A stretch of DNA of 64,000 bases from Psettodes erumei (lineage: Eukaryota > Chordata > Actinopteri > Pleuronectiformes > Psettodidae): positions 2,064,501 through 2,128,500 of the forward strand of contig JAFBJZ010000951.1 in NCBI GenBank assembly GCA_016785225.1, in the 5' to 3' direction. Below the pieces are notes generated by a model, which did no database searches, was not told where the DNA came from, and saw nothing but the letters and a program-made list of their open reading frames with translations. How positions within the stretch are numbered: position 1 is the first letter of the stretch; the number at the start of each line of letters is the position of its first letter. A program made the translations under genes and the position numbers. This document shows positions 32,368 through 47,000 of the stretch, one piece after another.

Positions 32368-33197
32368 GGTGACTACTAAAGACAAAAAGAACCCGGACAA
32401 ACTGTTTAGCTATCAAGGAAATGTTATAAACATGTTCCAACATGGAAAAAATATTGAAATGAAACAGACTTGTGAAGCTTAGTTTATAATGTAATTGGTG
32501 TAAATTGCATACCCAAGTACAGAACATGTCATACTATGAAAATACTTCCACCTCTGTATGATTGATTTATTTATATTTACCTGATAATTGAATGGATGTT
32601 TAAAGTATTATGTTTATAACACTATCTATTTGATATTTCGAAATACATTTTGGTTGAACTTTAGCAGGTGAGCAATGATACAGTAGAATTGACCTGATCA
32701 CATGCCGGGTTGATAGTCAGAGATTAAAGAAGATATTGTTGCAGTTCCTTCAGTATGGCATGGAGAGGCATCTTATCAAGGGAGAAGCGACTTAGCTACA
32801 TAGCCAACACAAGCACAGGAGTACAAGTCTTTCCTCTTAATTACTATTTAGGCACTCTCGTCAAGAACAATGTAAAGAGTTTACCTAAATATGCACTCCT
32901 ACATAAACATAAGAAAACGACGTACGCTAAAAAAAATGTTATTAAAAGACGTGAAGACAGGATATTGACGAGCTATTCCCAAAGTCCAATTAGCTTGTAA
33001 TACCGAATGCTAACAAGGTAATGTTGCCCACAGTGGATGTTTCCTGTGAACAAAGCCTGGATGTCACCAGTTTAATGTTATTCAATTTGATCAGGCACAC
33101 ATAACACGAACACTTGCATCAGAATGCCATATTTTCGTGGTGAATTGGCACGTACCTTAGTGTTTTGTATTACCATATAGCTAATAAAATCCTTTAC

Positions 33198-33245
33198 CGA
33201 AGACTGTAAAGCCCGACGCATAGAATTAACGTCAGAAGCCACGAT
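33198..33245 (-). other. Putative naa35 non-coding exon 1
   Basis: Reading the minus strand, a donor TTCG|GTAAAG lies at 33198/33197. The start-codon exon has its acceptor at 32376 (TTGTCTTTAG, exon from 32375), giving a first intron of about 0.8 kb. The exon lies just downstream of a ZNF143-like motif. The 5' end is not defined. Confidence 0.45.
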
Positions 33246-33263
33246 CAACATGGGAAATGTAGT
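33245..33263 (-). promoter_or_regulatory. ZNF143/THAP11-type motif, naa35 promoter
   Basis: On the minus strand the sequence is ACTACATTTCCCATGTTGA. Its ACTACATTTCCCA core differs at one position from the core of the ACTACAATTCCCA element; the 3' half matches less well. It lies directly upstream of the putative naa35 first exon, in the interval shared with the divergent agtpbp1 gene. Confidence 0.5.
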
Positions 33264-35066
33264 CCTATATCGTAATATGTCACGATGGTACTCGAGGACC
33301 CAATGAAACCGGTCAAAGCTTAAATTCAGGGCAGTGTGTGTATAAGACTGCCTCAGAGTTATACTTTGTTAAAGGTTATGGTGGACTTGGCTCACTCAGG
33401 AGTCCTCGACCTAACTGCGCCCAAGACCACACAGAGAGGCGTGCTCTCGCGTTATCCCCCTCAAAGCCCCTCTGACAGGCGGGTCTGGCGTCATCACAAC
33501 ATCACCAGGGCGTTTAAGGCAACGCTCACACACGGTAGCACCCCCTTATCTTGGAATTGGTCCACCCTGAATGGGACAACAGTTCCTTTCCGTATAGGTT
33601 CGTACAGTCTTCACTCTTGTTAATATCATATATGCGTATTGCTGTAGCTAACACCGCCTGCGTGCTCTTTATTTGGCGTTATTCTTGGTATATTCCTCCG
33701 TCAGCTAGCTTGTTGGCGCAGACGGGGGGCCGTTAATGAGTGACTTGTCCAGCAGGTGCAGCGGCTATCAGCCTCAACTAGGTTGTCCAAATTAGGATCT
33801 AGTTAAACCGGCTCGCCCGGTTTATCGTGCTAACGACTCCCCAAATTTTCCTCGCGGTCTGCTGATATAACAGTATCGCATCAAGTTGTCGATGGATTAC
33901 GGTTTGTGGAAGTAGGCAGCCCTGCAGGGTTATCGCGGCCAGGCTTGCATCTGTGCTGTGGAAGCTGGCCTCCACGACATATCACTTCTACCATCGCTTG
34001 CGCTCTTCCTTTTCAACCTCCGGCTCCATGTCTGCTCCTCTTGAGCTCATATGCACAGAGGTGTGACCTTAGGTCCCGTGGTCGCATGCCAGTGCTTGTC
34101 TTGTAGCAACAAAGGGTGGTGGGCTGTTGCAGTGTGACTTTGCAAGCTTTGGAAAAGCCTGACTGAAGAGTTAGCTAATGTCTTAAGGTTAAGCTTCGTG
34201 TCAAGCTATTTAAAAAAAAAAAAGAAAGACATGTATATGAACATCTCTCCGTTAGGCACTACTGTCCTTTAATTGTGCGATGTGTTTTATTGGTTAAATG
34301 TTTTAAATACGTCATTGTGGTTTTAAGTACATATATTCCTATTCTAAAAGTCTAAAAACTAATTTGCCACTAGTCATTTAGACTTTTAAATTTCATATCA
34401 TTGTTGTTTATGACTCATCTCATCTTAACATACAAATGCTCCTCTTATTCACTGCTGGACTCAATCTAAAACTACTGAGACCTGTGAAAATTCCATCCAC
34501 TAACCTGTAGTCAGTTGTTACACTTTTTTGCTTAATGGTAATTTATTTTTTGCAATATGTTTTGGCTCATTGTAGTTGGTTATATAGCAGCCGAACACCT
34601 ATAATGCCTTTTTAAGTCCTTGCGTTCAGACTACCTTGTCTGCAGCTCTTATGTCTCTCGACATCTGAGATGCACAGCATGTAGAGGGCAGCGCCTTTTG
34701 TTTTGTGTAAAATCAGTCAGGAGATAGTGTGTCATTCGTAGTAGATCTCTCCTGGTACAGCCAATATGAGTCGTCCATTTGCAGCTGCAGGTTGGCCCAG
34801 TACTCACCCTGGACAAGTCATCAGTTTGTTATAGGGCTAACACATGTGGACACATGGGCAGACGCACACATTCACAGCCACGGCAGTTTAGATCAATCAT
34901 CATCTGGGTCTGGCTACAGCTTGAGATTGCAACTGATAAAGTTCAGGGAGATCCTTTTTTGGCACATAGAGCAAAGGTTGATTTGCTGCAGTCATTTTGA
35001 ACATTTTCATAATGTTTATGTTTCTTCTCTTTCGCCAGTGAGGTCTTTATTTTCTCTCTCTTGCAG
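33264..35066. promoter_or_regulatory. naa35-agtpbp1 divergent promoter interval
   Basis: The two genes are transcribed away from each other across this interval. CpG-richer DNA spans about 33400-34090, with several possible donors, so agtpbp1 non-coding first exon(s) probably lie here, but I could not choose one. Between 34200 and 35050 it is AT-rich with a poly-A stretch (about 34211-34222). No coding frame is convincing. Confidence 0.4.
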
Positions 35067-35093
35067 ACGACACGAAATGTTGATTTGGTAAAA

Positions 35094-38000
35094 ATGAACA
35101 AACCCAAAATGGCCACAGAGAAAGGGTGAGTTGCAAAGTATTCCAAAGAAAACCGATGCTATTTCACATGCATACACAAACAGACGTGTGGGCTGTTATG
35201 TGTATGTGTCTATTTGTTTGTTTGAATGAAAGGGAGTGAGTGAGCACATATCTATGCAACAGAATAGTGTGTGTCCATAACTCAGTGGCCTTGCAACAAC
35301 CATCCATATGTCATGACTAATAACAACACCTATAATTAATGCAGAAGCAATATGCTTTAACAATATTTATCGTTATCAAGCATGAATATTTATTTGTTCA
35401 TCTTCGAGTTAATCTGTGTTCATCCATGCATGTCTGATGGAGTGTGTTTATTTACACTGTACGTCTCCTTCAATGTATTTTCCTCACTCCATTCTTGCAT
35501 CACTTTTTCATCATTCTTTCCATTTTCCTGTATTTTCTTTTTCTCTTTCCAGCACACACAGTCTCTCTCTCTCTCTCTCTTTCTCTCTGTCTTTATAAGG
35601 ACATATGTGAAACTCAGGTCCACTGGGTGCAATCACAGAGTTTTGAGTCTCTCTCCCATGTTTGCCGTTGCTGTACCAACCACTGACCTCTAACCTTGTG
35701 TTTCCATCTGAGCACCACTGAGCTAAGATCATAAGCAGAGGATGGGTCAGTATACCAGAAATAGTGGAGACTGCCTTAACTGTTGGCTTCATTAAAATGA
35801 AATGAACAGTTCTTAAAGTCATCAGAGTCAAAGTCAGCACTGCACTATATGACAAGAAAGATTATTTTGGTGGTTATTACTCTTAGAAATACAGTGGACA
35901 TAGAAGAGCACTCGCATGTATGAGGGGCTGCTTTATGTTTTTTCAGCTGATTCACCCAGTGCTAGCTACTATGACAAACTTGTGTGATCCAACTGATCCA
36001 CCCCTCTCTTACAATCCCAAACGGGGAGCAGGAAGTCACGATAGATTTTTCTTTTAGCACATAGCACCCACTGACTGTGTTTGTGCATGCAGCATCATTT
36101 CGCTGTGACGCTGTGTGTGTGTTGCTCACACTGATCCCTGATCTTTCCAGATGGACTTGTTTTTTTCTGTCTTTACATTTCCGCTCACCAAATGTTGTTG
36201 CATGCATTCTTTCTTAAGGTAAAAATGTGTGTTTGCATGTGTTTCTAGTGTTCCCAGTAACTCCAGGGTACTGATGCTCCTGGGCCAACTGGAGAGGATG
36301 AATGGAGAGGCTATGGTGAAGGATGTCGAAACAGCACGACAAGTCACTGCAAAGATCCTTCATCTCATTCAGACACAGGGTGAGAGCCGATGCATAAAAA
36401 TACACAAAATTTAACGTGCATTCTATTGATTCAATCAAAATCATTGTCCATTTATTAATGTATTTGTTTGTGTGCCCAAGATTTGATACTTGTATAGGGT
36501 TGATATCTTAATCATTAGTATCATAATTTGGACAATGAGCAGTACTGCCATCTCTTGGTAGCTGTTGTAAGTACGCACACTATATGCCTTAAATTGCACT
36601 GTTGACAGTTCATGCCTATTGTGCTCATGGATTATAACATACTAATTTAAAAATCGTGTTAAAAGTCTGGAAATAGAAATTTACAAAATGGTAAGGGAAG
36701 TTTGATTGGAAAGAAATTAACCTTTGTGTTTATTACATATGCAATATACACTAGAATAAAACATCAGAAGACATATTCTCCTTCTTTGTTTACATTTGCC
36801 TTCCTGGTGCCTGCATTGCCCACAGTGCTGTGCAACACCTGTAAACAGACTTTCATATGCAAAATGCATGGAGTTGCCCATTAAAATGTCCTGACGAGAA
36901 GGTTCAGCTGGTCCAGTCAAGTTGTTTAATTCATTAAAAACGTGCAATGTGCAGTTGCTGTGTAAACAGAGATGGGTTAGTGCACCAGTAGTCAAAGCGT
37001 GGATGGACTGACGCGGTGGCTCCTGATGTGGATTCTCTGATTACTCTTGTGAAAGGAGAGCAGAGAAGAAGATCTCGCAGCAGACGAGCAGGGCATTGTG
37101 CTGCAGCACTGTGTAGAGCGGACTGAAACATGAGTGTGCCTCTGCCACTGAATAGAAATCTCTGATGCAAGCATCATTGCTCAAGTGCTCTAACAATTAG
37201 TTAATTAAAGGATTTGGACAGATAGAAGTTTTAATACTTTTTTTTAACATCCTTATCAAATAAGAAATCAGAATATTCACTAGTTATAACTTCTCACATG
37301 TGAGCTGCTTTTCTCTGAGGTTGATGTTTTACATTGTAAATTCTGTTTATTGTGGAGTGTTGGCTGGACAAAATAAGCAACTTCAAGATTTAACCATGGG
37401 ATCTTGCTTTGTACCACTCTGAGACATTTTATAGAGTTGATTAACAACCACTTAATAAAAATAGAATAGAAAATAGATCCATTGATAGTGAAAATAACTT
37501 ATACTTGACACTGTAAATTAATCAAGATCCAACCCATGTGGATGCTCGCACACAAACTCTATATTTTTGTTTGCAGCTCTTTTGTCCTGGTGACTAGTGG
37601 TTTTCATTTAGCAGCACTTTCAGTGTGTATTTTTTGACTGAGGAAAAGTTGTAATATGAGTTACCTCCTTAATGAATATGCAGTGTGAAGAATTGTGCTG
37701 GATCAGTGCATCGTACATTGAGCCTGCTGGCATATTTTGAACTTCTTTCCTCCCGCTTTTCTTGAATGTTATCTCCTCTCATAATTTGTTGCTTCCTCTC
37801 TTGTGAAAGTAAAGTTGTAATGAATCCATCATGACTGACGGGCACAGCAAGGCTCCTGTCTGTGGCCCCGTCAATCATAATATATCAGCTGTTCCTCTCT
37901 CATCTACTGCTTGGCTGCGTGTCGCACCCTGCCTGCAGCCACGACCTGAAATGTGTTTGAGTGTGACGTTGGTTAGGGGAAAGCAGGGGGTCTGTGACCC

Positions 38001-41000
38001 TGTTCAAAGTAACTATACACCTGTTCTCATGTCTCATGTTCAGAATCCTAGGAGCTTAGTGGGAAGTCAAGATATGTTCAGCAAAAGATCAAGGATGATA
38101 GGAAGAGAAGAAAGTCTAGAATTGTAAATGGGGTCAGTGTAAACTTATACATCAGTTGAAAACAAATAAAGATTAATTTTTGAGAATAATTCCACAGACC
38201 ACTGGAGTTTTGGTTTGGTTCAGTGAGTAAGGAATTCAGTTGTCAAAGCAGCAGTTCACTTTTTTCCCCTGTCATGTTAGAAATTCAGTGTCTGTTTTCA
38301 GCTCTACTTTTCCACCCAGTGCTGACGAGGAGAAAGGGAGGAGGCAAAAAGAAAGAGGAGAGGACGTGTGATGAGAAGTATTCTATGTAGTTGTCGGTTC
38401 TCTATAGGAGCAGTCCGTGATTTCATTTTCTTAGCAAGCAAGGGAAGGCGCTGATTTCTAGGTTCATAGCATCCTGCCCCAAAGCACAGTGTGTTCACAG
38501 CTGGAGAGTGGGAGGATTGACAAGTTGAAGAGTGTACTTCTAGCCTTAGAAGGATAGAGAAATACCAGGGATGTTTTAGAAGTGATTCAGCTTTTGGCAT
38601 CATATACTATAGAGTATCAAACTCATAAGTGTTAGATTCACAGATGTGCAGTGTAATCTAAAAAGGACTCCAGACGCAGTGGCCCTTGAGTTTTGGAAAA
38701 GAGGACATCTTTTCACCCAGCGCTTTGGTGAACTTTGATACCTTTGTTATAAAATGGAGTACCGCTACAGCAGGACATACCATCAGCCTGTGGTCTCCCC
38801 TGACCCACCAGGTATGGTCCAGAAGGATGTAAGTATCCTAGAAAAATGCTTCAGGCACTTTTATTGATTGAGGTAAGGTTTAGTTAGACTCCGAAAAATC
38901 TTCCAAGGTGTACATTTTCACAATAGGAATATCTATGAGGGCAAGTCAAGGGGCACTTGTGTTTTAGATATTTTAAATATCTCACTTAAATCAGGTGAGG
39001 ACAAGAAGAGAGATTAGAACAGCCGCTGAACATGTCCCAGGCAGTCAGTGTGATAATGACTGAAATCACTAGAAAATACATAAGTGATGGGTCCTGAGTT
39101 AAATTAAAAGGCAACATCTACAGGTCATTGAGTAGATCACAATTAACTGGCTTCACTTGTGAGTGGCATCATAAACGTTAGAACTCAAACATTTTACAAG
39201 CAAAATAAAATGATTAGATTACATTCAAAATGAAATAAATTGCAATTTCAAAATGCAGTAGATTGATTAAAGAACATAGCGAATGATTGTTGATATTTTG
39301 TTATTCGGTGCTGGTCGTACGTATGGTGCTTTTGTTTTTGAGGATTAGTGTTGAAATGCCAGTTTGTTTTGAAGAGCTTTAAAAAGTCTGGCATGACAGA
39401 AATGCTTTGACATGTTGCCGCTCTCCAGTGCACTGAAGTTTGAGCATGTCTACGTTCACATGCTCACATACTTGTGAGTTTGTGGAAAGTGTGTGTATGC
39501 ACATCAGCTGTGTTAGCTTGCACGTTCTTTTTGGTAAAGGATCATCATGAAAGCTGAATGTTTACTCCTTTCGTGTCCATTATTCACCTGTTGTTATGAA
39601 GCCTTCCTAATTAGGGGCAGCGTCTAATACCAAAGTCCTCACTTGTGTAAGATTTTCATCAAGTGACATCACGTGCTGCCTTGCAAGACATCTAACAGCC
39701 TTGTAAATATTAAAGTTTTGGAAAATGTGTATTTATTGTGATGTGTTTAGTCTTTCAGATAAACCATATTTATATGCTATCCTCTGTAATGAATTCACCT
39801 TTAAAGGGTTGATACTTCATTATCTGTTCTCTACTCCTCCTGTGTTTGTAATTGGAGAGTTTGACTTTGTCTCAGGACAGGACGGGACAGGACAGGACCG
39901 CTCACTGTGGCCTCTTCCAAGAGGTCGAGAATCTGTCAGCTCCTAAATTACTTGGCACGCACAGGGTTTAAAGTAGAAAGAAAGGCAGACTAAGAGTTGC
40001 AAGGGACCTCTTGACCTGTTTCATGTCTTGTTTTCTAAGAGGAGAACGGTAATGCTCCCGCATGCAACAGCTAAAGTTTGACAAAATCTAACAATGGGAA
40101 TTACCTGTTGATGTTAAATGCAGCTGAAATTTTCTAACTCCAAGTAACCCAGGACAGTGGCCTTCACACATTCCATGATAATCCTCTGTGACATGATGAC
40201 TTGTCTTGGTCATGGCCCACCAATAGAGGACCACATGCTGTCCTTGGATTAACAGCCCTCTCTTTGCTCATGTGAGAACCTGTGCCGCCCGAACGCGCTG
40301 CCGTTTGTCTTCACATTTCTGATCATATCACTTTGTTTGTATTACAGAGAAGAGCGGAAAAGAGGTGATGTCTAAAGGCTCCACTGGCATGGAAGTCATC
40401 CTGGCTTCACTGGAGGTCAGCTCACTCATCAACACTTCATCAGCATTGAGTTTAGCCCAGACAGTATCCTCACGCACTGCTTTGTGAAATAGTGCCTCAT
40501 TTCTCTGCGTAGGGTCAAGATTTATTTGAGTGTAATAATTTCTTCTGGTCTTAGTGGATGCCGTCATTGATTTAGTGGAGGTTGTCAGCCTCTGATAAAC
40601 AGCTGCAGGATACTCTGCAGCTGGTGTCACACGGATCCGTGTGTTTTGATTTTTGCATTAGACTGCACATCCAGGATCAATGGCGTTAAGCAGACATGCA
40701 TCAGTCCCACAAACTTCTGCAATTCACTGTACTGAATATATTGTTTTAACAAGTGTTTGTGATTTTGACAGAACACCCGGGATGTCCAGACAACCCTGAA
40801 CATCCTGTACATCCTTAGTGAGCTGCTGACTGTGGGTAAGCGGAAATTTGATGATTTCCTTTCTTTCACATTCGTTACTTTATCATGACTGTGAGAAGTA
40901 GTAAAATTATTCTATAACCATACATGCACATTTTAGCCCGTTTAATGCTTATATTGGTTTTTTTTTATCCCAGGCAGAGGCCGCAGGGTGGGAGTATTTG

Positions 41001-44000
41001 TGTCAAAAGGAGGAACAGGAATATTATTCCAGATTCTGATCTCTGCCAGTAAAGAGTTGCCTCCCAGTGAGGAACTCATGCTGCAGCTTCACTCGCTGCT
41101 GGCCAAGGTTGGCCCGAAAGGTAATGTTAATGTTACAGTTTTAACAAACACAGACTACACCAGTATATACACTGAGTTCCCGACTAATGTCTGTTTTGTA
41201 GACATGTCATTAGCTTTGCTTTTGTGTGTGCATTCGACGTTATCTGTCCAGTTGCATCAGGTGAAGTCTCAGCTGTGCTGTTAAAGCTGCTCTGTGGAGT
41301 TTCTTTGTAAACAAATAAAACTATAAAAATTTAAATTACATCTAAAAATTCTCACCAAATACATTGAGTTTTGAGGGCTAAAAAAATTAAAAATGCATTT
41401 CCCACCTCATAAGACATTTCTAAAACCTATTTTTAATAATTGTTTATTTATTATTATTTATTTGCAGTCTTCTTCTCCTCTATGTTTGCTAGCACACTGC
41501 TACATGTCATGGTTTATAAACTTCTCCTGTAAGTCAGTGGAGTAGCATGACACACCAGCGGCAGGATGTGAATTGCGCCACACACACCAGGATGGGTGTC
41601 GGCGCACAGTAAAAATGAATCTCACTCATAAAAATTGCGACAAAACCTCCAAATGATGCATCAGGAGAGGGAGACAAAATCTTTTCAGATCTCGTTGTTA
41701 TTTTGTGCATACTGACATTGCAGTATGTGTGTCTGTGTTCAGACAGAAAGTTTGGAGTGAAGGCACGCTTGAGCGGAGCTCTGAATGTCACAGTCAACTT
41801 AATGAAACACAACCCACAGAATGCCAAACTGCTGCTGCCCTGCCTGCAGGTTCTCAGGGTTTACTCTACCAACTGTGAGTAACTTCAAAGTGCATCTCTC
41901 AGAATATTCCCCTGCAAGACCAGTACAGCAGAATCTCAAACTGATACATATTCTGGCACTTTAAGACAGTGGTATTTGATGTCTGTTTCTATTTTGCCCT
42001 GATATCTCACCATTTATGTGTTTGTTGGTGCACAGCGGTGAATGCCATTTCTCTGGGCAAGAATGGAGTGGTGGAGCTCATGTTCAAAATTGTTGCACCG
42101 TACAGCAAGAAGAACACCAGCCTGCTCAAGTGAGTGTCTGTCCCTGTTAATGGGCGAGCATGAATGTTGCGTTATAACAAACCCCTGACTTCCACGGGCT
42201 AAATTTCCGTGACCTTTTTCGGATGGAACTTTGCACCTTCTGTTGTTGACGTTGACAGATCATATAACCCCTTTGCCTTGTTTGTAAATCAACAGGGTAG
42301 CTCTGGACGCACTGGCAGCACTGCTCAGATCCAGTGAGTAATTTGCTTTGTAGCATTGACTTTTGGATCTTTAGTGGTGTAGTGTAGTAATCCTTAATTA
42401 GTGTTTTTGGCCTTGCAGTATAGCTCCCTATTGCCTTGTTTTACCTGCATTATCATGAATCCTTGGTTTTTCCATAACTGTTGTAAAGTCAGGCAAAAAC
42501 TGTAATCAACATGAATTATCTAACCCCTAACTTCCCACTCATTTTCCTGCCTTCCTTTTCACTCCTCCCATGCTTCTCTTCAGCCCGTCCCACTGTTGTT
42601 AGGTGCTGTTTATCAATGCTCTCTCCCTGTCTTCTTCCTATTCCCCATGTAGAAACTAACGCTCGCCGTGCAGTGGATGGCAGACATGTTCCTGTCTTGC
42701 TTGCTATCTACCTGGATTGGCATCGCAATGACACACGGCATCGCCACATGCTGATTCGCAAAGGGTTACTGGTCTGCCTCAGGAACATCACCAACATCAA
42801 GCTCGGCAGGAAGGCATTCATAGAAGCTGATGGCATGAGGATCCTGTACAACTCATCCACTGTGAGTGAGAATATGACATACCAACGGCAAGCAATTAAA
42901 GCAGACATTCCGTAAGTACCGTACTTACACAATGGGTCTCAGTCAGTCTCTCCTTTCTCTTCTTTCTGTGGTTTGTATATCTAGGAGTGTCTCCCGGTGC
43001 GGACTCTGGATCCTCTGGTCAACACTTCAAGTCTCATCATGAGGAAGTGTTTTCCGAAGAACCGTCTACCTCTGCCCACCATCAAATCTGCCTTCCACTA
43101 CCAACTGCCACAGATACCTGCCGTAGGACCTGTGGCACAGCTTTACAGCCAGCCTCCTGGGGGTGAGAACTGATGCGCACACAGTCACACACACACAATT
43201 CACTAGAGTGTGCCCCAGCTTATCACAGCGTATGTGCACGCCTATCATTGACAAGTATCCAGTTACAGACATTGTACACACATTTTTAAGTGCAGTCATA
43301 GCTCCAAGATTCAACCCTTCGTACCACAAAGACACGCACAAAAATGATGCTTATATCCATTGACGGACTAAATGGTTAATTGCAACACTCATAACACTGC
43401 TGCACACAATGTGCCTTACAGGGAGAACAAGTCATCAGCTCAGCCACAAGCCCTTAAAGAAGGGTAAGACGTACGTAAAACACGACTCCATCCTCAGATT
43501 ACGTAGAGTCACTCGCTATTGTTTTGTCATCCATCTCAAGTCATATGTCAAATGTCACTACACTAACACATGACATGTGTTTAGTAATAAAGATGTGCAC
43601 ATTGCCTAGTGCTTGCTTCACTAGTGAACATACAGTATGTACTTGCACTGTACCTGACTAATTTGCTTCCTACATTCCAGGCCACAGACTGTCTGGGGAA
43701 AAATGTCAGCCCCTTTCCCCTGCCTTCTAATCTAAAATAAAACTTACTTCTTTTTATGTTAGAGGCAAATTTGCTTGATGATCTCAACGTATTTAATTCA
43801 TTTCCTCCCTGTCTGTGCAAAGTCAACCTGGATCTCCATAAAAAAGTAATAGACGCCATGATTTTGAAGGCTCTAATTGGCAACAGCAACTTAGTAATTG
43901 CCTCAGCTTTAGCACAGTGCCGTGTTGACTTATCTAAATCACCAAAAATGTGTCATCGATGCCAGTAACCCAGCCACAGAGAACAGTGTAAGCTACTGCT

Positions 44001-47000
44001 ATTACATTTACTTGCCAGTGAGGCCACCAGCTCAATACACTAGAAGAAATTCTATAAGAATTTCTTCTTTCTTTAAACTTTCTCACTCATCTCTTAGTTA
44101 TAACTCCTCATATCTTTTTGTTGACATTCTTTCTGTTCCTGTCAAAACAATGAAACTTGGTGACAAAATCATCTTTGTATATATATATAAATATATTAAA
44201 CTCTCAGCTTGGGTGCAGAAAAAGGAGAATATTGGGTAAATCAGTTTCAAGGACAGTCACCTATAAACTTCTGTGTTTGTGTGTGTGTTTTACCCAGTGG
44301 ATGATGTAGTGGATGAAAGTGATGATAACGAGGAGACCGAGGCAGACACAGAGAACGATTCTGAAAATGAAGAGGACGAGAAGGATCCTCACGCTGCGGT
44401 AAAACTAAGCACTTGCATACATGCACCATATTCCACATGTCAGCATTATCTGTTGCACTCGCTATTCAAAATGATTGTGTATCTCACCTCTGTGTGATAG
44501 CGGTGTTGTAGAGACGGCACATTGGGTAGGCCTGATTTATTTACATCATTTATATCTTAACATCTTCACATTGTGATTAAAGTTTGCAAAGGGTTCTGAT
44601 GTACAGTGTAATTGGCCTGAGTTGGCTATACAACATTATCATAACTGAGCCACCTCCAGCAGGTTTGTGTTGTTATTTAGTAATTAAAATTACAATTACA
44701 TGGCCAGCATGACTAACTTTCATCAAATAATATTGAATTGGCATTTCTCAGAAAATACAGGCCAGTTGCATTCCTTTAAATGCCCAGCAGAGGGCAGCCA
44801 TACCCCACCAACCACAACACAGCAGCCACTGCCAAATACTCTCAAATCACTGTCAGATATGTCAAGCATGTTTGATATGCATTTCTGATCTGCCTGGAAA
44901 ATTTTCATTACAACGTTACAACCCACCCTCAAAGTCAACCCAAAACACGGGTACCACAGATGTTGATTTCAAGTCATGCATCAAAATTTGTGGATTGCTG
45001 TAATTCTTCTGTCACTTGTTTCCTCCGTCTCATAATCAAAAGCGAGAAGCAGAGCCCATATGCACCATTTAGATGTACGTGTTTGCTCCCTTTGTGTCCT
45101 GTCAATCAGAATGATGACATAGAGACAGATCTGAACAAGTTGCATCCCAAGAAGAGCCCTGGTCGTCCGTTCGAGGAGTTGAAAGTCTATGAGAGGTTCT
45201 TCCTGGAGCTGTCTGAAGACTTTCAGGTCAGTGTTTTTTTTTAACATGGTCACAGAATTTAAAAGTAAAAAATCTTTACCAGAACATACATTTAAACCAA
45301 GAATAATTTTAGCTCAGAATAGCCTATTGATCTGTTGGTACTTTGTCAGTCTGTTGGTCTCTTGACAATATTTGTCAGCATATTGTTCATGTTCTTATTA
45401 TATTATGTTGGTGTAGTTTTAACATTCACTATATATTTAAAATGCATTAATATGAGACATAATTTATATTTTTTGCAAAATGGTCAAAATGTTTAAGACT
45501 TCAATATGTCTTGTTCCTATAGGGCTATAACTTTGAATGCTCAAAGAATGCCTCTACCACATCTTCATCATCATCCTTCTCCTCATCATCAGCCTCAAGT
45601 CGATCCCCTCGGCCAATCATAGTGCCCACAGCTCAAGCCCTGTCCCCAAAGCATGTCTCCACACCAAGCTCTCAGGAGGATTGCAACCCTACCAAAGGAC
45701 AGCACACTCTGCCGTCTCCTTCTGCTCCCACTCCTACTCCTCCTGCTCCTCTCGAACTGGGCAGCATCCATCTCAACAAGGACCAAGACAAAAAAGAGGA
45801 AGCCAATATTCCTTCCCCAGATGGACATGCAACCTTGTCCTCCCTCACCAGGCCTCCTCCTCAAGGGCAGAGGATAGAACAGGAATTGGCACATGTGATG
45901 GAGTGTGTCTCTCTCGAAGAGGAGGGGGCTCCGAATGCAGAAGAAGGAACGCGGGGAGTCAGACAAGAAGGATCTCCAGTCAATGCCACGAGACACATAC
46001 AATCTCCTCTGCTTTTGGGGGGTATTGTGACACGTTGCGTGGGAGGAGGAGGAGGGGGCAGCAACCGGGGTTCAGATTGTGGTTCAGAGGGTGGTGAGGA
46101 TGAAGGCGGGGAAGGAGCCGTTCTGGAGGTACCGGACACGGCGCTACTCCTCTCGCTGCATGACCCTGACCTTTATGTAGAGATGGTGAAGGGAACACAC
46201 TCTGTACCCCAGTATGCTGAAGTGGCTTACCCAGACTACTCTGGCCATGTAGCCCCAACATTTCGGGAACCCCTTCTGGAGAGAGTTTATGGTGTACAGA
46301 GGTGAGATTATGTCATTAAACTGGTGCTTGGTTTAAAAAAAAATATGGAAAATGTTAAATGCAGTCGTGAATAAATTCCTCATTTCTGAAGGACAGTTTT
46401 AATTGACTTTTCAGCTTATGAGCCACAGTTTACACATTAAACTGGCAGAAAAAGGCTTTTCTTATATCTTATTGCATTTTTAACCATTGCTTGTTAACAT
46501 GATTTTTTTGGGGGGGTCTAACTCTGCAGATCTAAGATATTCCAGGACATTGAGAGGTTGATTCATCCTAATGATATCCTGGATAAAGTAGTTTACGACC
46601 TGGACATTCCTAGGTGAGTTCCTCTTACTGAGTCTGCCAACGTGAATGTCACTGAGGGTAAATGGAGCTGCTGTTTGTCATTTTTCTGCTAATGTTGAGA
46701 GCTGTGATGTTCACAAAACTGATTAGCTCAATTTATCACCCCATATTGAGAACAGTGATAATTTGTTCATCATGTTTCAGTTGTCCCGTGATCGAAGACC
46801 ATGGCGAATCACTGAAGTTCAACTCTCAGTTTGAGTCTGGCAACCTCAGAAAGGCAGTCCAAGTTAGGAAGTAAGTATTTACTGGAATATAGCAAGGGTT
46901 CCACAGTAAGATGTACAGTTTAGATTAAATCACCCTTTATCTCTCTCTTACTAACATTTAAATCTGTGGTCATTTTTATGACGTTTAAACTTATTCTCAC

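Noticed and set aside
36810..36890. CNTCKQTFICKMHG, zinc-finger-like translation in an agtpbp1 intron
   Set aside because: Only one short segment in a 60-codon frame, no second finger and no splice sites.
45595..46261. Minus-strand and alternative-frame readings across the large agtpbp1 exon
   Set aside because: Shadows of the real frame; the plus-strand frame joins in phase to conserved exons on both sides.
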